Assembly: GCF_001598255.1 (NCBI RefSeq)
Contig: NZ_BCYP01000001.1
Coordinates: forward strand, 124,001-188,000
Length of the DNA: 64,000 nt
Direction: 5' to 3'
DNA from: Mitsuaria chitosanitabida ATCC BAA-476 = NBRC 102408
Lineage (GTDB): Bacteria; Pseudomonadota; Gammaproteobacteria; Burkholderiales; Burkholderiaceae_C
Part shown: positions 17,705 to 29,598 of the stretch, one piece after another
Layout: each line of letters begins with the position of its first letter
Numbering within the stretch: the stretch's first letter is position 1
Notes under the pieces: generated by a model
Told to the model about the DNA's origin: nothing
Seen by the model: the letters and a program-made list of their open reading frames with translations, nothing else
Database searches by the model: none
Program-made: the position numbers and the translations under genes

Positions 17705-18544
17705 ATGAGCCCCCGTCCTCAAGCCCAGCTCTTGATCGTCGATCCGCAGAACGACTTCTGCGACATCCCCGGCGCCGCGCTGCCCGTCACCGGCGCCGAC
17801 GCCGACATGAAGCGTCTCGCCGAGCTGCTCGATCAAGCCGGCGCGGCCTTCACCGACATCGTCGTCACCCTCGACTCCCACCCCGTCTACGCCATCGAGC
17901 GTCCCGCCTTCTGGCGCACCGGCCCGGTCGACGGCGCGGGCGGAGCGGTCCATCCCTTCACGCCCATCACCGCGGCCGACGTGCGCGCCGGCCGCTTCGT
18001 GCCGCGTGACGCGGCGCTGCTCCCGCAGGTACTCGCCTATCTGGACGCGCTGGAAGCCAGCCCCAGGAAGTACGTGCTGATGGTCTGGTCGACGCACTGC
18101 GTGGTCGGCACCTGGGGCCACAACATCCACGCGGACCTCGCCGCCGCGCTGGCGCGCTGGGAGGCCGCGATGCTGCGGCCGGTGGAGAAGATCCTCAAGG
18201 GCCTGAACCCGATGACCGAGCAGTACAGCGCCGTCCGCGCCGAGGTGCCCGTCGACGGCGACCCGCGCACCCAGACCAACCGCGCGCTGGTGGATCGCAT
18301 CGTCGATTTCGCCGGCCTGACCTTCATCGCCGGCGAGGCCAGCAGCCACTGTGTCGCGGCGACCGCCGACGACCTCTTCGCCGAGATGAGCGCCGAGCGG
18401 CTGGCCCGCGTCGTGCTGATCGAGGACGCGATGAGCCCGGTCGGTGGCTTCGAGGCCGGAGCGACCGCCTTCGTCGAGCGGGCGAGGGCGCTGGGCGTCA
18501 GGACCTTGAGCGCGGCGCAGGTGCTCGGCCTGCTGTCGGCCTGA
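17705..18544 (+). CDS. pncA: Nicotinamidase
   Basis: A 279-residue cysteine hydrolase that deamidates nicotinamide to nicotinate. Asp13 in LIVDPQNDFCD and the nucleophile Cys216 in GEASSHCVA form the catalytic pair with a Lys between them; TLDSHP matches the metal-binding DxH region. It is longer than the E. coli enzyme (213) but similar to other long nicotinamidases. AAGGAG lies 8 nt before the ATG. First gene of the NAD salvage operon behind the NrtR operator; pncB starts 15 nt after its stop. Confidence 0.88.
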   Translation: MSPRPQAQLLIVDPQNDFCDIPGAALPVTGADADMKRLAELLDQAGAAFTDIVVTLDSHPVYAIERPAFWRTGPVDGAGGAVHPFTPITAADVRAGRFVPRDAALLPQVLAYLDALEASPRKYVLMVWSTHCVVGTWGHNIHADLAAALARWEAAMLRPVEKILKGLNPMTEQYSAVRAEVPVDGDPRTQTNRALVDRIVDFAGLTFIAGEASSHCVAATADDLFAEMSAERLARVVLIEDAMSPVGGFEAGATAFVERARALGVRTLSAAQVLGLLSA

Positions 18545-18559
18545 GTGGAGGACCACACC

Positions 18560-19846
18560 ATGACCTCCGATCCCGTTCCTGCCCCCTCCAAGGCCACGGC
18601 TCCGGCCCGCGCACCGGCTCCCGCGCCTGTTCCCGTGATCCGGTCGCTGCTCGAGACGGATCTCTACAAGTTCACCATGTGGCAGACCCTGCTGCATGCC
18701 TTCCCCGCCAACGACGCCGAGTACCGCTTCGTCTGCCGCAACGAGCCGGCCTTCCCATTGAGCGAGCTGAGCGACGCGGTCAACGCGGAGCTCGACCACC
18801 TCTGCACGCTGAGCTTCAGCGACGACGAGCTGGCCTACCTCGGCGGTCTGCGCTTCATGAAGTCCGATTTCATCGACTTCCTGCGCATCTTCCGCTTCCA
18901 GCGCCGCTTCATCGAGGCGAGGCCGGGCGAGGGCGCGGAGCAGGGCCAACTGGTGATCGTCGCCAAGGGTCCGCAGGTCCACGTGATGGGCTTCGAGATC
19001 TTCGTGCTGGCGATCGTCAACGAGCTTTACTTCCGCCGGCTCTGCGCCGATCGCCGCGAGGCCGTCCTGGCCGAAGGTCGCCGGCGTCTGGCCGCGAAGG
19101 TCGCCCGCCTGCGCGACTACGCGGCCGGCGTGCCCGCCACGCTGGGCGCCGAGGCCTGCCCCTTCGAGTTCTTCGACTTCGGCCTGCGCCGGCGCTTCTC
19201 GGGCGAGTGGCATGACGAGGTCGTCGGCACGCTCAAGCGCGAGATCCCCGAGTGCATCAAGGGGACGTCCAACGTGGCGCTTGCCCGCCGGCATGGCCTG
19301 ATCCCGATCGGCACGATGGCCCACGAGTACCTGCAGACCTACCAGGCGGTGGGCGTGCAGCTGCGGTTGTCGCAACACGCGGCGCTCGAGGGCTGGGTGC
19401 AGGAGTACCGAGGCGACCTGGGCATCGCGCTGACCGACGTGATCGGCATGGAGGCCTTCCTCGCCGACTTCGACCTGTACTTCGCCAAGCTCTTCGACGG
19501 CCTGCGCCACGACAGCGGCGATCCGATGGTCTGGGGCGAGAAGGCGCTGGCGCACTATGCCCGGCTGCGCATCGACGCGCGGACCAAGCGCCTGGTGTTC
19601 AGCGACGGACTCGACGCCGACGAGGCCTTCCGGCTGCACACGCACTTCGCCACGCGCGTGCCGGTGGGCTTCGGCATCGGCACCCACCTCACCAACGACC
19701 TGGGGCCCAAGCCGCTCAACATCGTCATGAAGCTGGTGGCCTGCAACGCCCAGCCGGTCGCCAAGCTCTCCGACGCCCCGGGCAAGACGCTGTGCGACGA
19801 CGAGACCTTCCTGAACTACCTGCGGCAGGTCTTCGCCGTTCGCTGA
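18560..19846 (+). CDS. pncB: Nicotinate phosphoribosyltransferase
   Basis: A 428-residue enzyme joining nicotinate and PRPP to give NaMN. The chosen ATG at 18560 has GGAGG 8 nt upstream. Motifs: ETDLYKFTM (substrate entry), FEFFDFGLRRRFSGEWH, KGTSNVALAR, GTMAHE (the His phosphorylated by ATP), RHDSGDP and FGIGTHLTND. The first 28 residues form a Pro/Ala-rich extension that many homologues lack. Its stop overlaps the first 37-bp tandem repeat that separates it from nadE. Confidence 0.93.
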   Translation: MTSDPVPAPSKATAPARAPAPAPVPVIRSLLETDLYKFTMWQTLLHAFPANDAEYRFVCRNEPAFPLSELSDAVNAELDHLCTLSFSDDELAYLGGLRFMKSDFIDFLRIFRFQRRFIEARPGEGAEQGQLVIVAKGPQVHVMGFEIFVLAIVNELYFRRLCADRREAVLAEGRRRLAAKVARLRDYAAGVPATLGAEACPFEFFDFGLRRRFSGEWHDEVVGTLKREIPECIKGTSNVALARRHGLIPIGTMAHEYLQTYQAVGVQLRLSQHAALEGWVQEYRGDLGIALTDVIGMEAFLADFDLYFAKLFDGLRHDSGDPMVWGEKALAHYARLRIDARTKRLVFSDGLDADEAFRLHTHFATRVPVGFGIGTHLTNDLGPKPLNIVMKLVACNAQPVAKLSDAPGKTLCDDETFLNYLRQVFAVR

Positions 19847-19993
19847 CCCCGACAACCCGCCACAGCCCCCCGCACCGCGCCGACCTCGACAACCCGCGAC
19901 CGCCCCCCGCAGCGCGCCGACCCCGACAAGTTGCGATCGGTCCCCGCACTGCACTGACCCTGACAACCTGCGACCGGTCCCCCGCACTGCGCC
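19845..19993. repeat. 37-bp tandem repeat, four copies, between pncB and nadE
   Basis: Units begin at 19845, 19882, 19919 and 19956 with GACCCCGACAACCCGC or a one-to-three-base variant, at an exact 37-nt period, and a fifth partial start (GACCTCGACT) at 19994 runs straight into a REP element. There are no spacers, so it is not a CRISPR array. Confidence 0.85.
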
Positions 19994-20002
19994 GACCTCG
20001 AC

Positions 20003-20043
20003 TCCCTCTCCCGCTTGCGGGAGAGGGCAGGGGTGAGGGTCTT
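20003..20043. repeat. REP-like palindrome before nadE
   Basis: TCCCTCTCCCGCTTGCGGGA followed by GAGGGCAGGGGTGAGGGTCTT: the same sequence and orientation as the element at 12043-12082. It ends 17 nt before the nadE start. Confidence 0.85.
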
Positions 20044-20060
20044 CCAACCGGAGTGAAGTC

Positions 20061-21803
20061 ATGCTCAATCTCACCATCGCCCAGATCAACCCGACCATCG
20101 GCGACCTCGACGGCAATCTCGCACTGCATCTGGAGGCGGCGCGCCGCGCGCGGCTCGACGGTGCCGACCTGGTCGTCTTCCCGGAACTCTCGCTCACCGG
20201 CTACTACCCGGCCGACCTCCTCGACGACGAGGACTTCCAGCGCCGGCTGGACGTCGCGCTCGCGGACCTGCTGACGGCGACGCGCGAGGTGTCCTCGCTG
20301 CACTGGGTCGTCGGCGTGCCCACGCGGCACGACGGTCCGGGCAAGGCCTATCGCAACTCCCTGCTGGTGATCCGCGACGGCGAGGTGCTGCTCGACTATC
20401 ACAAGCAGCTGCTCCCGACCTACAACGTCTTCGACGAACGCCGCCACTTCGAGCCCGGCCCCGACGTCGCCCGCGTGCTGCGCATCGCCGGCACGCAGGT
20501 CGGCTTCATGATCTGCGAGGACGGCTGGAACGACGAGGGCAAGGACTACGCCGTCAATCCCTTCCAGCGACTGGCCGACGCGGCGCCCGACCTCGTCGTG
20601 TCCATCAACGCCAGCCCCAGCCAGATCGGCAAGCGCGACCTGCGGCACCAGGTCTTCCGGGCCGCGTCCTGGCGGCATCGCCTGCCGCTGGTCTTCGTCA
20701 ACCAGGTCGGCGGACACGATCAGCTGGTCTACGACGGCGCCTCCTTCGCGATGGAGCCCGAGCCCGGTGTCGTCTTCGAGGCCGCCCGCTTCGAGTCCGA
20801 CCTGACCACCCTGCGCTTCGAGACCGATCGCGGCGTGTTCTCGTCGCGCGAGGGCGGTGTGCTGCCGATTCCGCCCGCCGCGGACGGCCTGTCGACGCCC
20901 GAGTTCCAGCGCCGGCAGATCGTGCTCGGCCTGCGCGACTACGCCCGTCGCTGCGGCTTCGAGCGCGTGGTGGTGGGCTGCTCCGGTGGCATCGACTCGG
21001 CGCTGACCCTGGCGCTCGCGGTCGAGGCCCTGGGGGCGGATCGGGTGCTCGCCATCACCATGCCGTCGCGCTTCTCGTCGTCCGGCAGCGTCGACGACTC
21101 CCGCGCGTTGTGCGAGCAGCTGGGCATCGCGCTCGAGGTCTGTCCCATTGAGGACGTCGTCCGGCAGGTCGGCGACACGATGGCGGCCAGCACGCTCGCG
21201 CTGCGGCCGTCGGGGCTGGCGCTGGAGAACCTGCAGGCGCGCGTGCGGGGCACCTTGCTGATGACCGTGTCCAACGCGCGGGGTCACCTGTTGCTGACCA
21301 CCGGCAACAAGAGCGAGATCGCAGTGGGCTACTGCACGCTCTACGGCGACACCAACGGGGGCCTGGGGCTGATCGGCGATCTCTACAAGACGGAGGTCTT
21401 CGCGCTCGGTCGACACCTCAACGCCGCGGCGGGCCGCGCGCTGATTCCCGCCGCGATCCTGGACAAGCCGCCGAGCGCCGAGCTGGCCCCCGATCAGCGC
21501 GACACCGACAGCCTGCCGCCCTACGAGCTGCTGGACGAGGTGCTCAAGCTGCTGATCGAGGGAGAGCGGCTTGCCCCGCAGGAGCGGGCCGCGGCCCAGG
21601 CGGCCGTCGCGGCGCTGGATGCCGGACCGGACGCGCGGTCGGGCGAGGACCGGGGCGACGAAGGTCAGGCGCTGATCGTCCGGGTCAAGGGCATGATCGC
21701 GCGCAGCGAGTACAAGCGCCGCCAGGCGCCGCCCATCATCCGGTTGCGCGGGCGGGCCTTCGGCAGCGGCCGTCAGCTGCCGATCGCGGCGAAGCACTAT
21801 TGA
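20061..21803 (+). CDS. nadE: NAD+ synthase, glutamine-hydrolysing
   Basis: A 580-residue two-domain enzyme. The N-terminal nitrilase-type glutaminase (about 1-260) has the triad Glu42 (FPELSLTG), Lys115 (YHKQLLP) and Cys152 (MICEDGW). The C-terminal synthetase (about 290-580) has the ATP pyrophosphatase loop GCSGGIDSALT at about 308-318 and TTGNKSE. It amidates deamido-NAD to NAD with glutamine as nitrogen source, the last Preiss-Handler step. GGAGTGA precedes the ATG. Complete and normal in length; third gene of the salvage cluster. Confidence 0.95.
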   Translation: MLNLTIAQINPTIGDLDGNLALHLEAARRARLDGADLVVFPELSLTGYYPADLLDDEDFQRRLDVALADLLTATREVSSLHWVVGVPTRHDGPGKAYRNSLLVIRDGEVLLDYHKQLLPTYNVFDERRHFEPGPDVARVLRIAGTQVGFMICEDGWNDEGKDYAVNPFQRLADAAPDLVVSINASPSQIGKRDLRHQVFRAASWRHRLPLVFVNQVGGHDQLVYDGASFAMEPEPGVVFEAARFESDLTTLRFETDRGVFSSREGGVLPIPPAADGLSTPEFQRRQIVLGLRDYARRCGFERVVVGCSGGIDSALTLALAVEALGADRVLAITMPSRFSSSGSVDDSRALCEQLGIALEVCPIEDVVRQVGDTMAASTLALRPSGLALENLQARVRGTLLMTVSNARGHLLLTTGNKSEIAVGYCTLYGDTNGGLGLIGDLYKTEVFALGRHLNAAAGRALIPAAILDKPPSAELAPDQRDTDSLPPYELLDEVLKLLIEGERLAPQERAAAQAAVAALDAGPDARSGEDRGDEGQALIVRVKGMIARSEYKRRQAPPIIRLRGRAFGSGRQLPIAAKHY

Positions 21804-21823
21804 CGTCGCGGCCAGACGGCCAA

Positions 21824-21855
21824 GAGGCCACGAGGCCACGAGGCCACGAGGCCCC
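21824..21855. repeat. 8-bp tandem repeat (GAGGCCAC, four units) between nadE and nadM
   Basis: Three perfect GAGGCCAC units followed by GAGGCCCC. Simple-sequence tract of the kind that changes copy number by slippage; a multiple of 8, so it would not keep frame if translated, but it is intergenic. Confidence 0.8.
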
Positions 21856-21902
21856 GGTGGCCGGCCGTCGCGCCTCTCTTCATCGAATCGAAAGGACTCC
21901 GC

Positions 21903-22937
21903 ATGATCGCCAAGACCCGCAAGACCATCGCCGTGGTGGTGGGCCGGTGGCAGCTGGTGCATCGGGGGCAGGAGGCGCTGTTCCAGGCCGCCTTCGCCGT
22001 CGCGGACGAGGTGATCGCGGTGCTGGGCTCGTCCTACCGGTCGCGCGATCCGCGCAATCCCTTCCTGCACGAGGAGCGCCGGCAGATGCTGCTGGCCAAC
22101 ATGACGCCCGACCAGCAGGCGCGCTTGCACTTCCTGCCCGTGCGCGACTACTTCGACGACAAGCGCTGGAACGCCGCGGTCGCCTTCGGCGTGACCGCGC
22201 TGGCCGGCGAGCAGGCGGACATCGTGCTGGTCGGCCATCAGAAGGATCACACCAGCTACTACCTGAGCAACTTCCCGCGCTGGCGCCAGCATCTCGTGGC
22301 GCGACTCGCCGACGTGGATGCGACGGCCATGCGCAATGTCTTCTTCGAGGCGGAGGACGCGGACGCCGCGCTCACCGTGATGGCGCCCTACGTGAGCGCG
22401 CCGGTGCGGGCGTGGTTGCAGGCCTGGAGCCGCCTGCCCGAGTACCTGCGTCGGCAGGCCGAGCACGCCGCGGTCGCGGCCTATCGCCGCAAGTACACCG
22501 CCGTCGCCTACATGACGGGGGACGCGGTGGTCACCGCCGGTGATCAGGTGCTGCTGGTGCGGCGCAAGGGCCCGTTCGGGGAAGACCTGTGGGCGGTGCC
22601 CGGCGGCCACCTGGAGCGGGGCGAGAAACTGGTCGCCTGCGCGATCCGGGAGCTCATCGAGGAGACGCAGTTCCCGTTGCTGCCCGCGTCCATCCTCGCG
22701 GCACTGCATGAGGTCGCGACCTTCGAGGATCCGCTGCGCAGCGCGCGCGGGCGCCTGATCACGATGGCGCACCACTTCAAGTTCCCGGAGATGGCCATGC
22801 TGCCCGAGGTGCTGGGCAGCGACGACGTCAAGGAGGCGCGCTGGTTCCACCGTGACGAGCTGCCCGCGATGGAGTCGCAGTGCTTCGAGGACCACTTCGT
22901 GATCCTGGATCACTTCCTGGGACTCATCGAGGGGTGA
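21903..22937 (+). CDS. nadM: Bifunctional nicotinamide-nucleotide adenylyltransferase/Nudix hydrolase
   Basis: A 344-residue fusion of an adenylyltransferase (about 8-180) and a Nudix domain (about 200-335). The first domain has GSSYRSRDPRNPFLHEER, typical of NadM for ATP phosphate binding. The usual HxGH motif reads His20-Arg-Gly-Gln23, so the second catalytic His is Gln. The Nudix box (about 234-256) keeps GGHLERGE and RELIEET but has Gln at the last Gly. NadM proteins make NAD from NMN (some also NaAD), while the Nudix part cleaves ADP-ribose, the NrtR effector. AAAGGA precedes the ATG. Confidence 0.88.
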   Translation: MIAKTRKTIAVVVGRWQLVHRGQEALFQAAFAVADEVIAVLGSSYRSRDPRNPFLHEERRQMLLANMTPDQQARLHFLPVRDYFDDKRWNAAVAFGVTALAGEQADIVLVGHQKDHTSYYLSNFPRWRQHLVARLADVDATAMRNVFFEAEDADAALTVMAPYVSAPVRAWLQAWSRLPEYLRRQAEHAAVAAYRRKYTAVAYMTGDAVVTAGDQVLLVRRKGPFGEDLWAVPGGHLERGEKLVACAIRELIEETQFPLLPASILAALHEVATFEDPLRSARGRLITMAHHFKFPEMAMLPEVLGSDDVKEARWFHRDELPAMESQCFEDHFVILDHFLGLIEG

Positions 22938-22959
22938 TCGGGGGCTGGTCGCAGGCCAC

Positions 22960-25175
<2,216 letters not shown>

Positions 25176-25234
25176 ACGGTGGATCAGTCCCCGCGCTTGA
25201 GGAAGAATCGCCGCCAACAACAGGGAGGAGAACC

Positions 25235-25645
25235 ATGACACGAACGATCTGGGCCAATGCCGCCGGCGGCGCGGTGAACCTGGTGCTGCTGCTGGCGGTG
25301 GCGCATTGGATCGGCGATGGCCAGGCGCTGCGCACGCTGCTGGTCGGTGGCCTGCTCGTGCTGCTGGCCAGCCTGCATTTCTGGAAGCGTGGCACCTACG
25401 ACGCCGCGACGTCCTGGCTGTTGCGCGCCGTCGTGCAGGCGGCCGTGGCGGTCGGAATCCTGCACCAGCAATGCGGGGGGCTGGCCTGGGCCAGCCTGGC
25501 GCAGACCTGCCCGGCGCCGAAGCTCGACTTCATGCTGATGCTGTCCGTCATGGTCGGCTGCGGCGCGATCACCTGCTTCGGCGGCGCGATGCGGCGGGTG
25601 GTGCTGGGCGCGGTGGTGGTGCCGGAGCTGGATCCGGACGCCTGA
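25235..25645 (+). CDS. Small multi-span membrane protein, unknown
   Basis: A 136-residue protein behind a very strong ribosome site (AGGGAGGAG). Four hydrophobic segments at about 8-25, 32-48, 62-80 and 98-118 predict a small inner-membrane protein. Cysteines (QQCGG, QTCPAP, VGCGAITCFGG) cluster in the second half. Not recognised. It starts 59 nt after the pobR-like gene and may be read with it. No link to aromatic degradation is visible. Confidence 0.65.
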   Translation: MTRTIWANAAGGAVNLVLLLAVAHWIGDGQALRTLLVGGLLVLLASLHFWKRGTYDAATSWLLRAVVQAAVAVGILHQQCGGLAWASLAQTCPAPKLDFMLMLSVMVGCGAITCFGGAMRRVVLGAVVVPELDPDA

Positions 25646-25664
25646 GCGCCGCGCCCCGCCGGAC

Positions 25665-26132
25665 TCACAGCCCCAGGTCGCTCAAGCCCGGATGGTCGTC
25701 CGGGCGGCGGCCCTGCGGCCAGTGGAACTTCCGGTCCGCGGCCGGGATCGGTTGATCGTTGATGCTCGCGTGGCGATGCGTCATCAGGCCGTTGTCGTCG
25801 AACTCCCAGTTCTCGTTGCCGTGGCTGCGGTACCAGTTGCCGGCGTCGTCCCGCCATTCATAGGCGAAGCGCACGGCGATGCGCCGGCCCTCGAAGGCCC
25901 ACAGCTCCTTGATCAGGCGGTAGTCGAGCTCGCGCGCCCACTTGCGTTCCAGCAGGGCCTGGGCCTCGGCCCGGCCGCGCGGGAACTCGGCGCGGTTGCG
26001 CCACTGCGTGTCCGGGCTGTAGGCCAGCACGATGCGCGCCGGGTCGCGGCTGTTCCAGGCGTCCTCGGCCAGGCGGATCTTCTGGATCGCGGTCTCGCGG
26101 GTGAAGGGCGGCAGGGGCGGGCGGGTGTCCAT
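25665..26132 (-). CDS. DUF1348 nuclear-transport-factor-2-like protein
   Basis: A 155-residue protein of the DUF1348/SnoaL-like fold. Characteristic stretches are [69 protein letters not shown] and [13 protein letters not shown]. The start is the ATG at 26132, giving the standard family length. Function of DUF1348 proteins is unknown. It is divergent from a TetR gene and its promoter holds two TetR-like palindromes, so it is the likely target of that repressor. Confidence 0.85.
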   Translation of the reverse strand: MDTRPPLPPFTRETAIQKIRLAEDAWNSRDPARIVLAYSPDTQWRNRAEFPRGRAEAQALLERKWARELDYRLIKELWAFEGRRIAVRFAYEWRDDAGNWYRSHGNENWEFDDNGLMTHRHASINDQPIPAADRKFHWPQGRRPDDHPGLSDLGL

Positions 26133-26156
26133 GGTCGGTTCCTCGTGAAGTGAAGC

Positions 26157-26214
26157 ATGTAGACAGAGTTGTCTACATGGCGGCATTCTGACGAGGGTAG
26201 ACAGGTCTGTCTAC
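26157..26214. promoter_or_regulatory. Two palindromic TetR operators between the DUF1348 and tetR genes
   Basis: GTAGACA-N4-TGTCTAC occurs twice: 26159-26176 (inside a 22-bp dyad extending to ATG...CAT) and 26197-26214. Centres are 38 bp apart. One site abuts the DUF1348 leader and the other ends 9 nt before the tetR start, so both divergent genes would be repressed. Confidence 0.8.
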
Positions 26215-26223
26215 AATGACCGC

Positions 26224-26808
26224 ATGAACGACACCACCGGCAGCGGGGACATCGGCGAGCTGCCCGCCCGCGAGCGGATCCTGCGCACCGCTCATGACCT
26301 CTTCTATGCGGAGGGCATCCGCGCGACCGGCATCGACCGCGTGATCGCCGAGTCCGGCGTCACCAAGGTCACCTTCTATCGGCACTTCCCGAGCAAGAAC
26401 GACCTGATCGTGGCCTACCTGGACCGGCGTCACGGCCGCTGGATGGACTGGTTCCGGGAGGCGCTCGCGCGACATGGCGCCGCGGACCAGGGGGCGCAAG
26501 CCCTGACCCCCACGCTGACCGAATGGTTCGACGGGCAGGCGCTGGGGGCCTATCGCGGCTGCGCGTTCCTCAACGGGGTGGGGGAGATGGGAGCGGCGTT
26601 GCCGGAGGTGGTCGAGATCACGCGCCGGCACAAGCAGGACATGACGGCGGAGATCGCCGCCTTGCTCCCCGCCTCGCGACGCCGGTCGAAGCTCGCCGCC
26701 GCGCTGGCCGTGGCCGTCGACGGCGCCATCGTGCAGGCGCAGTACGCGCCGGACGCGGCGCCCGTGCTCCAGGGTTTCCAGCGCATCGTGGAGGCGTTGA
26801 CGGGCTGA
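26224..26808 (+). CDS. TetR/AcrR-family repressor
   Basis: A 194-residue TetR protein. The DNA-binding domain (about 15-62) reads ERILRTAHDLFYAEGIRATGIDRVIAESGVTKVTFYRHFPSKNDLIVAY, split here by normal variation; the rest is a ligand domain with AYRGCAFLNGVGEMG, usual in regulators of detoxification genes. It presumably binds the twin palindromes just upstream, repressing itself and the DUF1348 gene. Confidence 0.9.
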   Translation: MNDTTGSGDIGELPARERILRTAHDLFYAEGIRATGIDRVIAESGVTKVTFYRHFPSKNDLIVAYLDRRHGRWMDWFREALARHGAADQGAQALTPTLTEWFDGQALGAYRGCAFLNGVGEMGAALPEVVEITRRHKQDMTAEIAALLPASRRRSKLAAALAVAVDGAIVQAQYAPDAAPVLQGFQRIVEALTG

Positions 26809-26847
26809 TACTCCGCCGGCATCCCCCTTCCGCACAAGGAGACAGCG

Positions 26848-27642
26848 ATGGACCGGCGTTCCCTGCTCAACACCTCGGCCGCGATGGCCGCCGGCGCCCT
26901 GGCCGGATGTGCCCTGCCCGGCCAGGCCGACGCGCCCGCCGCGGCGAAGACCCCCTTCAGCGTCGCCCAGACCAGCATCCCCATCGTCGGCAGCGACCAG
27001 CGCTTCCCGGTCCGCCGCATCTACTGCATCGGCCGCAACTACGCCGCCCATGCGCGCGAGATGGGCAGCGACCCGACCCGCGAACCGCCGTTCTTCTTCC
27101 AGAAGCCGGCGGACGCGATCCAGAACGTCGCCCCGGGCACCGTCGCCGATCACCCCTATCCGACGCTGACGAAGAACTACCACTACGAATGCGAGCTGGT
27201 GGCCGCGCTCCATCAGGGCGGCCGCGACATCTCGCCGGAACAGGCGCTCGCCTGCGTCTACGGCTACGCGATCGGCCTGGACATGACGCGGCGTGACCTG
27301 CAGCGCGGCATGGGCGATCAGAAGAAGCCCTGGGAGATCGGCAAGAGCTTCGATCACTCGGCGCCCATCGGGCCTATCCATCCGGTGGCGCTGCTGGGCG
27401 GCCATCCGGCCAAGGGCGCGATCTGGCTCAAGGTCAACGGGCAGATCAAGCAGGACGCGGATCTGAGCCAGATGATCTGGAGCGTCGCGGAACAGATCGC
27501 GCAGCTGTCGCGCGCCTTCGAGCTGCAGCCCGGCGACATCATCTACAGCGGCACGCCCGAGAACGTCGGTCCCGTGGTCCGCGGCGACCTCATCGACTGC
27601 CACATCGACGGCCTGCCCAACCTGGGTCTGCGCATCGTCTGA
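26848..27642 (+). CDS. Fumarylacetoacetate hydrolase family protein with lipoprotein-like leader
   Basis: A 264-residue FAH-fold protein. Metal ligands Glu114, Glu116 (YECELV) and Asp145 (GLDMTRRD) are in place, with RIYCIGRNYAAHA and GKSFDHSAPIG flanking; IYSGTPENVGPV closes the domain. FAH enzymes cleave or decarboxylate 2-oxo acids in the cytoplasm. Unusually, the first 21 residues (DRRSLLNTSAAMAAGALAGC) form a Tat/lipoprotein leader with lipobox LAGC at Cys21. GGAG precedes the ATG, and no later start precedes the conserved region, so the leader seems genuine. Possibly co-transcribed with the TetR gene. Confidence 0.8.
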   Translation: MDRRSLLNTSAAMAAGALAGCALPGQADAPAAAKTPFSVAQTSIPIVGSDQRFPVRRIYCIGRNYAAHAREMGSDPTREPPFFFQKPADAIQNVAPGTVADHPYPTLTKNYHYECELVAALHQGGRDISPEQALACVYGYAIGLDMTRRDLQRGMGDQKKPWEIGKSFDHSAPIGPIHPVALLGGHPAKGAIWLKVNGQIKQDADLSQMIWSVAEQIAQLSRAFELQPGDIIYSGTPENVGPVVRGDLIDCHIDGLPNLGLRIV

Positions 27643-28140
27643 GCCCGTCGGCCGCCGAGCCGGCGCCTTCGCGGCCGGCCGGCACCGGGGCGTGGCGCGC
27701 CCGCCGGGCCGTCGTCGACAGGTGACTGCCTCATTCCGCAGCACTGCAAGCAATTCCTTGCTGCGACAAGCACTTGCGACATCCTTGCCCGGGCAGCCAA
27801 CAGACTTGTCCACAGAGGCCGTGGACAGTCCGGTGCCCCGGTGCACAACCAGTGGGCACTGTGAGCAACCTTTCTCCGGGACCCGAACTTGCCACCACCC
27901 CGAAGGGGGTCAGGTCAAGCGAAAAATCGCGTCCGTCGCCGCACTCTCCCCAGTGCCTATTTCTGAGGCAATGCAAGCTTTCCCATACGGCGACAAGCAC
28001 TTGCGAACTTGCTGCAAAGGCAGCCAACAGACTTGTCCACAGCAGGCGGGGACAGTCCTTGCCCCCTGTGAACACCCGATCGGATGGCCCCTTCGGATCA
28101 CTGCCTCATTTCGCGGCACTGCAATGAATTCCGTGAGGAA

Positions 28141-29594
<1,454 letters not shown>

Positions 29595-29598
<4 letters not shown>

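Noticed and set aside
19845-19993. CRISPR-like array with a 37-nt period
   Set aside because: The whole period is repeated sequence; there is no spacer and no cas genes are present.
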